Shown here one piece after another: positions 1 to 10,308 of a DNA stretch of 64,000 nt. The notes under the pieces were generated by a model. It saw only the letters and a list, made by a program, of their open reading frames with translations. It ran no database searches and was not told where the DNA came from. Location: assembly GCA_963762885.1 (NCBI GenBank), contig CAVXNH010000090.1:124001-188000 (forward strand), read 5' to 3'. How positions within the stretch are numbered: position 1 is the first letter of the stretch; the number at the start of each line of letters is the position of its first letter. The translations under genes were made by a program, and so were the position numbers. This stretch comes from JASHVB01 sp963762885. GTDB taxonomy: Bacteria > Pseudomonadota > Alphaproteobacteria > Acetobacterales > Acetobacteraceae.

Positions 1-203
1 CCCGAGGTTGCAGGCGGATGACACAGGTCCGTCTGCCGCGCATCTGAAGGCATTGCGCACAGATCATGTGCCCGAACGACGGATTATCACGGCGGCTGGG
101 CAGGCCCAGCTTTACGCGTCGGCAGTGACCAACACAGCCGATCTTTTGCCGAAGCAATTGAATGAGTCCGCCGCAATAGCGGGCCACCCAACAGGAGAAG
201 ACC

Positions 204-341
204 ATGAAGCACTTTATCCTCGCTGCAGTTGCGGCGCTCAGCCTCGGCATCGGCTCGGCCTATGCCGCACAGACCGCACCGCAACATCACTGGCTCAGCA
301 CGGCGCCGGCTTACTCCGACGACGCACTCGGCGGCGCGTAA
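204..341 (+). CDS. Small exported peptide, 45 aa, unknown function
   Basis: ATG with a good ribosome site (AGGAG, seven bases upstream). The product starts MKHFILAAVAALSLGIGSAYA, a classic Sec signal peptide with an AYA cleavage site near residue 21, leaving only about 24 residues (QTAPQHHWLSTAPAYSDDAL...). The mature part has no recognised family. A hairpin terminator follows 27 bases after the stop, so this looks like a short transcript unit of its own, just upstream of the efflux pair. It could also be a leader ORF for the pump. The 203 bases before it show no recognisable gene. Confidence 0.6.
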   Translation: MKHFILAAVAALSLGIGSAYAAQTAPQHHWLSTAPAYSDDALGGA

Positions 342-368
342 CGCGATCTGCGACGGAGACACCGCTGA

Positions 369-394
369 AGGGCCGGTCTGTGCCGGCCCTTTCT
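369..394 (+). terminator. Rho-independent terminator-like hairpin
   Basis: Perfect 8-bp inverted repeat AGGGCCGG / CCGGCCCT with a 6-base loop, followed by TTCT. It lies between the small exported peptide and the HlyD-family gene. It may end the peptide transcript or attenuate read-through into the pump genes. Confidence 0.6.
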
Positions 395-429
395 GATTTC
401 GCAACAAACCCAGTGCGGCGAGGTTTCGG

Positions 430-1578
430 ATGGACCAGTACATTTCAACGATCGACGAGGATCGCCTGCGTGCTTCGGAACGAGCCGCCGGCTTCAGAGA
501 AACGCGCACACGCGGTTATCGCCTGAGTTTGCGGCCTGTATTGCTCGCGGCCGCGGCAATCGCGGTACTGGCGTCCGCCGGCGTCTACGGCCGCTACTAC
601 TGGACCACCGGGCAGTTTCTGGTTTCGACCGACGACGCCTATCTGCAAGCCGACAATGTCCTGATCAGCCCGAAAATTGCCGGCTACATCTCGCAAGTGC
701 CGGTAACGGACAACCAGCCGGTGAAAGCCGGCCAGGTTCTGGCGCGCATCGATGGCCGCGATTATCGCACGGCGCTGGCCGTCGCCCGGGCAAACGTGGA
801 CGCAGCGCAGGCGGATATCGACAACCTCGGTCAGCAGATCGGCGAACAACGTATGGCGGTGACAGAGGCCCGGGCGACGGTCGAGGCCGACCAGGCGGCG
901 CTGACCTTTGCTGGTCAGGATTTTCAACGCTACAGCGCGCTTTCGAAAACCGGCGCCGGCACGGTGCAGAGCGCGCAGAAGGCGTCCTCCGACATCCAAG
1001 AGAAGCAGGCAATGCTGGACCGCGACGTTGCGGCCGTCGGCGCAGCCCAGAAGCAGATCGATGTGCTGATAACCCAACTGGCCAAGGCACGGGCGACGCT
1101 CGCATTGCAGCAGGCCGCGCTGAACCAGGCTGAGCTGAACGTGAGCTACACGACGATCACGTCCCCGGTCGATGGGACGGTCGGCGCCCGCAGCTTGCGG
1201 GTCGGACAATATGTGCAGGCGGGCACGCAGTTGATGGCCGTGGTGCCGCTACAGGCCGTCTACGTCAACGCGAATTACAAGGAGACGCAGCTCACCGACG
1301 TGCATGCGGGGCAGCCCGTCACACTGGAGGTGGATACGTTCCCCGGCGCGACCGTGCACGGCGTCGTGAACAGCATCGCACCGGCGAGCGGGATGGAATT
1401 CGCGCTGCTGCCGCCCGATAACGCGACCGGCAACTTCACGAAGATCGTCCAGCGCGTCCCCGTCAAGATCACCATCGACCCGAACGATCCGCTGATTGGC
1501 CGGCTGCGTCCCGGCATGTCGGTCGAGCCGACGATCGACACGCGCGGCGATGGCGGCACCGTCGGCAAGGGAGCCTGA
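430..1578 (+). CDS. emrA: HlyD/EmrA-family membrane fusion protein
   Basis: Periplasmic adaptor of a drug efflux pump, 382 aa. One N-terminal membrane helix (about residues 37-55) is followed by the split biotinyl-lipoyl domain beginning STDDAYLQADNVLISPKIAGYI, a long coiled-coil hairpin (about 115-240) and a C-terminal beta-barrel containing VNANYKETQL. This is the EmrA layout: a membrane anchor linking an inner-membrane MFS pump to an outer-membrane channel. The emrB-like gene starts six bases after the stop, so the two form an operon. No TolC-like gene is in the window, so the outer-membrane partner must be elsewhere. No regulator gene is adjacent. Confidence 0.9.
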   Translation: MDQYISTIDEDRLRASERAAGFRETRTRGYRLSLRPVLLAAAAIAVLASAGVYGRYYWTTGQFLVSTDDAYLQADNVLISPKIAGYISQVPVTDNQPVKAGQVLARIDGRDYRTALAVARANVDAAQADIDNLGQQIGEQRMAVTEARATVEADQAALTFAGQDFQRYSALSKTGAGTVQSAQKASSDIQEKQAMLDRDVAAVGAAQKQIDVLITQLAKARATLALQQAALNQAELNVSYTTITSPVDGTVGARSLRVGQYVQAGTQLMAVVPLQAVYVNANYKETQLTDVHAGQPVTLEVDTFPGATVHGVVNSIAPASGMEFALLPPDNATGNFTKIVQRVPVKITIDPNDPLIGRLRPGMSVEPTIDTRGDGGTVGKGA

Positions 1579-1583
1579 CGGCC

Positions 1584-3152
1584 ATGGCGACGAACCCGAC
1601 AATGCAGAACGAGGCGGTTCCGCTGAAGACCTGGATTGCCGTTGGGGGCGCGCTGATCGGCGCCTTCATGGCGGTGCTGAACATTCAGGTCACCAACTCG
1701 TCCTTGCCCGACATCGAGGGCGGCATCGGCACCGGCGGCGTCAATGGCGCATGGATCAGCACGGCGTACCTGATCGGCGAGATCATCGTCATCCCGATGA
1801 CCGACTTCCTGAGCAGGGTGTTTTCGCTGCGCCGGTATTTGATTGTCAGCACCGTGCTGTTCCTGGTGTTTTCGGTTGCTTGTGGGCAGGCCAGCAGTCT
1901 GCCGGAAATGATCGCGCTGCGTGGCTTGCAGGGGTTCTTCGGCGGGGTGCTGATCCCGCTCGCATTCACCATCATCGTGTCCATGCTGCCGCCGGCCAAG
2001 CGGACGATGGGATTCGCCGGCTTCGCCACCACCGCCACGTTCGCCCCGGCCATCGGCCCGACGATCGGTGGCTGGCTGACCGATAATTACGGCTGGGCGA
2101 CGATCTTCTATATGAACCTGGTTCCGGGCGCGGTGATGCTCGCGGCGCTGATCTACGGGTTGCCGAAGTCCAAGGCGCAGCCTGGTCTGCTGCGCCATGG
2201 CGACTGGATCGGCATTGCGTTGATGGCGATCGGGCTTGCAAGTTTGCAGACCGTGCTCGACGACGGCAACGTCTATGACTGGTTCGGCTCGCCGTTCATC
2301 GTCAAGCTCAGCCTGGTTTCCGCGGTGGCGCTTGGCGCCTTCATTGCCGTGGAGCTGGTCCGCAAGGATCCGCTGGTCCGGCTTCGGCTATTGGTCCGGC
2401 GCAATTTCGGTTTCGGCACGCTGAGCAATTTCCTGCTCGGATTCGCGCTTTACGGTTCAGCCTATCTGCTGCCGCAGTATCTGGCGGTCGCGCAGGGCTT
2501 CGACGCACAGCAGAGCGGCGAGGTCATGGCGTGGACCGGATATCCGCAATTGCTGATCATACCGTTGGTGCCTCTGCTGATGGGCCGGTTCGATGCGCGA
2601 TTGCTGGTCGGCGTCGGCCTGGCGGTGTTCGCTACGAGCTGCTTCATGAACCTGCATCTCGACTCGGATTACGCCGGCCCCCAGCTTTTGGTGCCGGATA
2701 TCACGCGGGCATTCGGCCAGGCATTGGTGATGACACCGCTATCCGCCATTGCCATGGTTGGCATCACGCCTGACGAGGCGGGCGCCGCGTCCGGCCTGTT
2801 CAACATGCTGCGCAACCTGGGCGGGGCGATCGGGACGGCCGCGATCGAGACATTCTTCACCAAGCGGGAGCAATACCATTCGTTCGTCATCAACGCCCAT
2901 GTTTCTCCACTGGAGCCGGCGACGCAGACGCGGCTGGCATCGCTGCAACAGTATTTCATGGCGCATGGCGTTCCGGACCCCGCTGCTGCCATGCACAGCG
3001 CGGTGATCGCGGTGGGCGAGACCATCCGTGCCCAGGCGACGCTGATGGGCTATGCCGATTGCTTCGGTCTGCTTGGCGCGGTGCTGGTCTGCGCGATCGC
3101 GTCCGTCGCGTTGCTTCGGAAGGGGAGCGCGGCAGCGGGAGGCGCGCACTGA
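1584..3152 (+). CDS. emrB: DHA2-family (14-TM) multidrug efflux MFS transporter
   Basis: 522 aa, full length for EmrB-type proton-driven exporters. Near the N-terminus, the helix ending IGAFMAVLNIQVTNSSLPDIEGG and the segment GGVNGAWISTAYLIGEII match the conserved first helices of the DHA2 family. RGLQGFFGGVLIPLAFTII and FAPAIGPTIGGWLTDNYGW match the motif C region. It lies six bases downstream of the EmrA-like adaptor and probably exports hydrophobic compounds through a tripartite complex. The substrate cannot be told from sequence. Start ATG 1584 sits after GGGAGCCTGACGGCC, close to the preceding stop. Confidence 0.9.
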   Translation: MATNPTMQNEAVPLKTWIAVGGALIGAFMAVLNIQVTNSSLPDIEGGIGTGGVNGAWISTAYLIGEIIVIPMTDFLSRVFSLRRYLIVSTVLFLVFSVACGQASSLPEMIALRGLQGFFGGVLIPLAFTIIVSMLPPAKRTMGFAGFATTATFAPAIGPTIGGWLTDNYGWATIFYMNLVPGAVMLAALIYGLPKSKAQPGLLRHGDWIGIALMAIGLASLQTVLDDGNVYDWFGSPFIVKLSLVSAVALGAFIAVELVRKDPLVRLRLLVRRNFGFGTLSNFLLGFALYGSAYLLPQYLAVAQGFDAQQSGEVMAWTGYPQLLIIPLVPLLMGRFDARLLVGVGLAVFATSCFMNLHLDSDYAGPQLLVPDITRAFGQALVMTPLSAIAMVGITPDEAGAASGLFNMLRNLGGAIGTAAIETFFTKREQYHSFVINAHVSPLEPATQTRLASLQQYFMAHGVPDPAAAMHSAVIAVGETIRAQATLMGYADCFGLLGAVLVCAIASVALLRKGSAAAGGAH

Positions 3153-3156
3153 GCGC

Positions 3157-3201
3157 CCCCACCCGTCATGGCCGGGTCACGCCCGGCCATGACGGGTGGG
3201 G
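3157..3201. repeat. Perfect palindrome, 20-bp arms (dispersed repeat, possible terminator)
   Basis: The left arm starting CCCCACCCGTCATGG and the right arm ending CCATGACGGGTGGGG are perfect inverted copies with a 5-base loop. It follows emrB directly. The same core, GTCATGGCCGGG...CCCGGCCATGAC, recurs near 4934-4964, 18300-18325, 19170-19200, 24746-24782, 35391-35490 and 50855-50946, so it is a dispersed palindromic repeat that may double as a terminator. Confidence 0.7.
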
Positions 3202-3352
3202 AACGGTTGGGGCCGTCAGCGCGTCAATCTGCCGCTGTGGCCGCTTCCTTTGTCGCTTCCGCTTCGTCCGCGGCGACTGACGTACCGAGCATGGCCACCC
3301 CGCCGCCGACGGTCCTATGCTGCCGGAATCGACGTTGGCCTCGGGGGAACGA

Positions 3353-4864
3353 ATGCGGCTGCTGCTGGCGACCTTATCGCACGAGACGAACACCTTCTCG
3401 CCCGTGCCCACGAAACTCGAGCGCTTCTGCCGGAATGGCACGACGTTGCTGTCGGGCCAGGCCGCCATCGACTTCTATCGCGGCACCGGGACCTGCATGG
3501 GCGGCTACCTGGCGGTGGCGGAGGAGGTCGGCGCCGATGTCGTGGTGCCGCTGTGCGCCAGCGCGCCACCCAGCGGGCCGGTGGACAGCGAGGCCTACGA
3601 GACGTTCTGCCGCATGATCACCGACGCCGTCGCGCAAGGCGGCTACGATGCGCTGTGGCTGGACCTGCACGGCGCCATGGTCACCGAACGCTTCGATGAC
3701 GGCGAGGGCGAACTGCTGCGCCGCATCCGCGCCATCGACCCGCACACGCCGCTCTGCGTCGCCTACGACATGCACGCCAACGTTTATGATGCGATGGTCG
3801 GCAATGCGCAGATCGTCACCGGCTACCAGACCTATCCGCATATCGACCAGCGCCAGACAGCGGAGCGCGCCGCGCGGGCCCTGCTGCGCGTCATGCGGGG
3901 CGAGGTGACGCCGACCAGCGCCTGGGGCAACGCGCCGATGCTGCCGCACGTGATGGCGCAGGGCACACATCAAGCGCCGAACAAGGACCTGCAAGCGCTG
4001 TGCGCGGCGTGGGAGGCGAGCGGACGCGCGCTCGCCGCCAGCCTGTTCGTGGGCTTCCCGCATGCCGACGTCGAAATGGCCGGGCTGTCCGCGGTGGTAG
4101 TCACCGACAACGATCCGGCCGCTGCGCAAGCGATGGTGGATGAGTTGATCAGCGCCGCCTGGAAAGCGCGGCGCGACTTCATGTTCGACATCGAGCCGCT
4201 GGAGGCGTCGGTCAGCAGGGCGAAGGCGATGGAGGGCACGCCGGGGCAGTTGCCGGTGGTGCTGCTGGATCATTACGACAACTGTGCCAGCGGCGGCACG
4301 ATGGACACCACCGATACACTTCGGGAAATCATCCGGCAGGGCCTGGATGACGTGGTGTTCTTCGGCATCTACGACCCCGATGCGGTGCGGCAGGCGATCG
4401 CGGCGGGGGTGGGCGCGACTGTTAGTTTGTCGATTGGGGCGAAGCTGCCGATGCCGCAATTGCCGGTGGCCAGCGCACCGCTGGAGGTTACCGGCGTGGT
4501 GCAGACGATCTCGTCAGGCAGCTTCCGGCTGAAGGGCGGATTGACGCCGGGGTTGCAGATCTACATGGGCACGACAGTGGTGCTGGATACCGGGAAGGTG
4601 CAGATCGTGCTGCTGTCGCGGCATATCGAGCCGACCGCGCAGGAGATGCTGCAAGTGCTGGGCATCGATCCGGCACGAAAGAAATTCGTCGCGATCAAAA
4701 GCCGCGTGCACTGGCGGGCCGATCTGGGGAAGATCGCGCGGGAGATCGTGGAGTGCGCGGGCGTCGGGGTATGCACGTCGGACTATGGACAACTGACGTT
4801 CCACAAGGTGCGGCGCCCGGTGTTCCCGCTGGATCCGGGGCTGCAATGGAATTTCCCGGCGTAG
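3353..4864 (+). CDS. M81-family metallopeptidase, MlrC-like
   Basis: 503 aa. Resembles microcystin-degradation protein MlrC and its many uncharacterised relatives. The start is placed at ATG 3353 (MRLLLATLSHETNTFSP), the usual N-terminus, after a GGGGGA ribosome site; an upstream in-frame start at 3317 adds 12 unconserved residues. Metal-ligand motifs are present: D104-x-H106 (DLHGAM) and H141 (DMHAN). The N-terminal half is the DUF1485-type catalytic region and the C-terminal half (about 300-500) the MlrC C-terminal domain. A zinc-dependent hydrolase of small linear or cyclic peptides or amides is likely; the real substrate is unknown. Convergent with the histidine kinase that ends at 4947. 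Confidence 0.85.
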   Translation: MRLLLATLSHETNTFSPVPTKLERFCRNGTTLLSGQAAIDFYRGTGTCMGGYLAVAEEVGADVVVPLCASAPPSGPVDSEAYETFCRMITDAVAQGGYDALWLDLHGAMVTERFDDGEGELLRRIRAIDPHTPLCVAYDMHANVYDAMVGNAQIVTGYQTYPHIDQRQTAERAARALLRVMRGEVTPTSAWGNAPMLPHVMAQGTHQAPNKDLQALCAAWEASGRALAASLFVGFPHADVEMAGLSAVVVTDNDPAAAQAMVDELISAAWKARRDFMFDIEPLEASVSRAKAMEGTPGQLPVVLLDHYDNCASGGTMDTTDTLREIIRQGLDDVVFFGIYDPDAVRQAIAAGVGATVSLSIGAKLPMPQLPVASAPLEVTGVVQTISSGSFRLKGGLTPGLQIYMGTTVVLDTGKVQIVLLSRHIEPTAQEMLQVLGIDPARKKFVAIKSRVHWRADLGKIAREIVECAGVGVCTSDYGQLTFHKVRRPVFPLDPGLQWNFPA

Positions 4865-4933
4865 GAATGGTACAGGCGGGCTATCAATTGACGTGTGGCA
4901 CGGACCGCCCCAACCGTCATGACCGGCCCCACC

Positions 4934-4964
4934 CGTCATGGCCGGGTCAAGCCCCGCCATGACG
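4934..4964. terminator. Palindrome between convergent genes
   Basis: CGTCATGGC...GCCATGACG inverted repeat with one mismatch in the inner stem. It lies between the MlrC-like gene and the minus-strand kinase gene, overlapping the kinase stop codon. A member of the dispersed palindrome family, suitable as a bidirectional terminator. Confidence 0.45.
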
Positions 4965-7900
4965 ATCGGGGCTGGCCATCCGGCGTGGCAGGGTGACAAC
5001 GAACTCGGTGTAGGCGTCCACCTGGCTGTCCACGCTCAGTTGTCCGCCGTGCTGCTTGACCACGATATCGTGGCTTAGCGACAGGCCGAGGCCGGTGCCT
5101 TCGCCGGCTGGCTTGGTGGTGAAGAACGGTTCGAAGATCTTCTCGCGCGCGTCTGCGGGAATTCCCGTGCCGTTGTCGCGCACACGGATTTCCACCTGAT
5201 CGCCGAGGTCGCGGGTGGTCAGCGTCAGCATCGGCTCGAACGACGGATCGGCGATCTGGGCGGCGCGCTTGTGCGCCGCGTAGAAGCCGTTGTTGATCAG
5301 GTTCAGCATCACCCGGATGAATTCCTGCGGGAACGCATCGACCGTGCCGACTTTCGGATCGAGCGCCTTCTCCATGGTGATGTTGAAGCCCTGCGTCGCC
5401 GCCCGCGCCCCGTGATAGGCCAGGTTCAGCGCTTCCTCGACCGTTGCGTTGAGGTCTATCGCGCCATGCTCGCTGGGACCGCTGCGCGAATGCAGCAACA
5501 TGTTCTTGACGATGCTATCGGCGCGCCGCCCATGCTGGGCGATCTTCGCCAGATTGCCCTTCAGGGTCGTGGTGATCTCGTCGATCTCCGCACGCAATTC
5601 CGGTAGCAGATCGAGTTTGTCCGGCGCCACCGCCTCGTGCAGTTCCTCCAGCAAATCAACGGACAGATCGGAGAAGTTGTTGACGAAGTTGAGCGGATTC
5701 TTGATCTCATGCGCGATGCCGGCCGTCAGTTGGCCGAGCGAGGCCAGCTTTTCCGTCTGGACCAGCCGGTCCTGGGTGCGGCGCAGATCGGACAGCGCGG
5801 CCTCGGCGGCGATGCGGGCGCGGCGGGCTTCCTCGCCGCGCGTGGCGAGTTCCTGGAACAGCCGCGCGTTCTCGATCGCCAGCACCGACTGCCCGGCGAA
5901 GGTCTGCATCAGCGTGACAGTGGTGGGCGGGAATCCGCCGGCGGCACGGCGGCGGATCACCAGGCCGCCGACGACTTTGTCCTCGCGCAGCAGCGGCACG
6001 GCGAGCAAGGCGTGGATGCCGGCATTCACCAGCTCCGGCGCGCCAGCTTCGTCCGGCGTCTGGGTCAGATCGGGGATGTGCAGCGGGGCGCGCATCGCGG
6101 CGCTGTTGCCGAGCGGCGTTTCACCGACGCGAATGCGCCGGTCGCGCAGTGCCGCCACCCGCTCTTCGGTCATGCCGTAGGCGGATTTGGGCACGAAGAC
6201 TTCTTCGGCTTGGTCGAATTCGTAGATCGTACCTTCATCGGCGCGCGACAGCCGCACCGCGCGGTTGATGATCGTTTCGAGAACCGTATTGAGGTCGAGC
6301 GAGGAATTGACCGCGCGCAGCACTTCCTCCAGCGCCTGGAGTTCGGCGACCGAACGGGCCAGCGCCTCGGTGCGTTCGCGCAACGCGCGGAAGTTGGCGA
6401 CCGACGTGATGGCGATGACGGCTTGTTCCGCGAAGGTTTGCAGCAGCGCGACCTGGCTGTCGGTGAAGCCGCCGGGCTCGATGGCGCTAAGCGTGATGGC
6501 GCCGATGGCTTGACCGTCACGCAACAGCGGGATCACCAGATTCGATTTCGGGCCAGTGTCTCGCACGGCCTGGAGCAGCCAGGGCACTTCATCGAAATTT
6601 CGTATATGAAGCAGCTCCTTGTCCAGAATGGCACGGCTAACCATTGAGTCGCGTCTTGGAACCATCGGCCACAGGGCTCGGTATTTCGTATAAACGTCAG
6701 AATTCATTTCCCCGACGGTTTCTGCACGCAAATGGATAAGTTGCCCATCATACTCGAGCAATGCCACCCAGTATCCATTGCACAACTCACGAGCCCGCCG
6801 AACGATTTGCTCGAACACCGGCTGCGTGTCGTCCGGCGTGCTCGACATCACCTTCAGCACGTCGATGGTCGCGGCCTGCTGTTCGATCTGCTCGCCGAAT
6901 TCGCTATTGCGTTGCGCCAGCGCCGCGGTGCGTTCCTGCAACGCGCGATACGTCTCGGCGCTGGCGATGGCGATCACTGCTTGCTCGGCGAAGGTGTTCA
7001 GCAATTCGATCTGGCTATCGGAAAAGCCGCCGCGCTCGCGGCTGCCGATGCCGACCACACCGATCACCGCGTCGCCGCGCATCAGCGGAACCATGACAGC
7101 AGACTTCGCCGTGAGGCCCCGCAAGGCGGGGTTCAAATCCGAGGCATCGTAATCGTCGAAACGCGTGAGCCGCTTGTCCAGGATCGTACGGCCGACGTGC
7201 CAGTCGCGGGATGGCACCATCGGGTACATCGCTTCCATGGCTCGCTTGACCTCCGGGTCGTCGCTTGTCCCCGTTCCGGCGCGGAAATGGATCAACGAGC
7301 CATCGAACTCCCACACTCCCGCGCCATAGGCGTCGCAAATGTCGCGCGCCCGTTCGACGATCAGGTCGAACACCGGCTGCGGATCGCCGGGCGAGGCCGA
7401 CATCGCCTTCAGCACATCGATGGTGGCGGACTGGTGCTCGATCTTCTCGCCGAACTCGCTGTTGCGCTGTGCCAGCGCCGCGGTGCGTTCCTGCAATGCA
7501 CGATAGGTTTGCGCGCTGCCGATGGCGATCACCGCTTGCTCGGCGAAAGTCTTCAGCAGTTCCACCTGGCTGTCGGAGAAGCCGCCGGGCGCGTCGGCGG
7601 CGGTTGTTATGGCGCCGATCGCGATCCCATCCCGCAACAACGGCACCGAAAGCTGCGATCGATGGCCAAGGCCCCTGACAGTGCCGAGCAATGCCGGATC
7701 GGCCAGCATGTCGCGGATGTGGACGATTTCCCGGTCGAGAATGGCGCGGCAGGAGATCGATCCGCGGTGCGGCGGCATGGGGAACTGGCGATTGAACGCC
7801 TCCATCGAGCCAGGCTCGGAGAAGGCGGCGGCGCTGTGCCCCGATCGAATGTGTACCAGTGCGCCGTCGTATTCGAACAGGATCACGGCGGGAGAGTTGC

Positions 7901-10308
7901 ACACCTTGGTGGCGCGGCGGACGATCAGGTCGAATACCGGCTGCGGATCGCCCGGCGAGGCCGACATCTCCTTCAGCACGTCGATCGTTGCGGATTGGTG
8001 TTCAATCTGCTCGCCGTATTCGCTGTTGCGTTGCGCCAGCGCGGCGGTGCGTTCTTGCAGCGCGCGAAAGGTCTCGGCGCTGCCGATGGCGATCACCGCC
8101 TGTTCAGCAAAGGTTTTCAGCAACTCGATCTGGGTGTCGGAGATGCCATCCACTTGCATGCTCGCGGTCGTGATCGCGCCAATGGCATGTCCGTTGCGCA
8201 GCAACGGGATGGTCACCTGTGTCTTGTGTCCAAGCTCGCGCACCGTGTTGGAGAGTCCGGGCTCCGCCGTCACGTCGCGGATGTGGACCATCGTCCCGTC
8301 CAGAATGGCCCGGCAGGTCATCGACCCACGATGCGGCACCATGGGGAATGCGCTTTTGTACGCCGCGAACGCGGCGCCGCCGACCATCTGCTCGTGGCGG
8401 GGATTCGTGCGCATATGAACCAGCCGCCCATCATATTCGAACAACGTCACGGCCTGGACGCCAAGCAGCGCTTCGGCCTGGCGGCAGATCAGATCGAATA
8501 CCGGCTGCGCGTCGCCGGGCGAGGCCGACATCTCCTTCAGCACGTCGATCGTCGCGGCCTGGTGGTCGATGCGTTCGGCGAACGCGCTGTTGCGCTCGGC
8601 CAGTTCGGCGGTGCGGTCGCGCAACTCGCCCAGCAGTCGCGCGTTCTCCATCGCGATCACCGCCTGGGCGGCGAAGTTCTCCAGCAGGGCGATTTCCTTT
8701 TCGGAGAAGGGGCGTACTTCAGCGCGAAACGCGGTGATCTGGCCGATGAAGACGCCATCTTTGCGCAGCGGTACTTGCAATCCGGTGCGCACATCCGTCT
8801 TCTCTATCATGAAGCCGGACCTCCCCGCCGGCCTCGGTTGGATCGCCCGAATATCGGGGATATGGACGTATCGCTCGCCGCCGATCAGGGGGCGGCCGGC
8901 GGTAACGGTCGGAAGATAAGGCTGACGGATCACCTCCGCGATGTCGCCCGGGTATCCATGCGTCGCCACCACCCGCATATACTCGCCATCATAAGTGGCC
9001 AGCGATCCGATGGCAGCGCCACAAAGCTGGTGCGCTTTGTCGAGGATCGCGTCGAACACCGGCGTGAGGTCGCCGGGCGAGGCGTTGATCACCTGCAACA
9101 CCTCCGCCGTCGCGGTCTGCCGCTGCAACGCCTCCCGCTGTTCGGTCAGCAGCCGCGTGTTCTCGATCGCGATCACCGCCTGGTCGGCGAAGGTGCTGAC
9201 GAGCCCGATCTGGCGTTCGGTAAATGGCTCGATCCTCTGCCGCGCCAGGCCGATGACGCCGATCGGCTCGCCGTCACGCAGCAGTGGCACGCCCAACATT
9301 GTGTGGACGCCGCCCACGCGCGCGTCTTCCTTCACCTCGTACAGCGGGTCGGTCCAGGCATCGAGGATCTGGACCATGCGACCTTCGAGAGCAACGCGGC
9401 CGACCAGTGTGCCGATGCCGGGGCGGATCCTGACTTCGCGCTCGATGCGCTCGTAATCCGGAGCCAAAGAATATCCAGCCGCCCAACGGTATTCGCCATC
9501 CTTGTAGCGGTAGATCGTCGCCTGGTCTGCATGGCAGAGCCGGACCGCTGTCGCCACCACGGCTTGGAACACAGGATCAAGATCGAAGGCCGAACGGCTG
9601 ATGACCTTCAACACGTCCGATGTTGCGGTCTGATGTTCCAGCAATTCTTGAAGATCGCTCGTGCGTTCCCGCAATTCGTGCAACGCCGCCGCGCTGCTCA
9701 GGGCAATCACCGCTTGCTCCGCGAAGGACTGCACCAGTTCGATCGCGGATTGGTCGAAGTCGCCGGGATCGTATCGCCCCAACACGAGAACACCGATGAT
9801 GCGCGCCTCGCGCAGCAGCGGCACGGCGTAGTACCGATCGAGCGCCCAACGCGCGTCCCGGCTGGAAAATGCCGGTCTCGTTTTGCTGGTCGGTAATGTG
9901 GACCGGCTGACCGCTCAGGACCACGCGTCCCGGCACTGTTTCCGGGCCGGGCGGACGCGGAAAGTTGGCCAGGAACCGCGTCAGGGCCTCCGGGTCGCGC
10001 TCGTAACCGGCAACCGCCCGCTGGTGCAGCAGCGATCCGTCATATTCGACGAAGTGAACCATTTGCGCGTTGCACAGCGCTCGCGCGTGGCGAACGATCA
10101 GCTCCATCACGGGCTGGGCGTCTTCCGGCGAGGTAGAGATTGCCCGCAACACCTCGATGCCTGCCTGTTGCCGGGCGATCAGCGCGTGGTTCTCGGCGTC
10201 GCGTCGCGCGAGCTGTTGCCGCAGTTCGGCATTGGCGCGCTGAAGCTCGGGGACCGCCGCGGTCGCCGGAGTGTCCCCGCCGCCCGAGGGCCCGTCCGCT
10301 GCCATCAT
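4947..10308 (-). CDS. Giant sensor histidine kinase, 8 GAF domains (frameshifted near 9845)
   Basis: Would be about 1,786 aa if intact. The order is a short coiled coil (QRANAELRQQLARRD), eight GAF domains of about 175-190 residues joined by helical linkers (such as RTAALAQRNSEFGEQIEHQ), then HisKA with the phospho-acceptor H in GIAHEIKNPLNFVNN and an HATPase domain with NLINNGFYA, DNGTGIP, FEPFFTTK and GEGTGLGLS. There is no membrane segment, so it is cytoplasmic. The ATG at 10308 overlaps the upstream kinase stop (ATGATG), implying coupled translation. Within GAF1 the frame changes near 9830-9850. The paralogous GAF in the upstream kinase reads ...GARSFYAVPLLRE, while here frame one gives GARSVLRRAAAAR and the other frame RYYAVPLLREAR, one base out. 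No response regulator is adjacent. Confidence 0.85.

Noticed and set aside
6732..9896. 1,054-aa ORF on the plus strand
   Set aside because: Antisense to the kinase gene; high GC keeps the opposite frame open. No domain pattern, and the sense strand has clear GAF domains.
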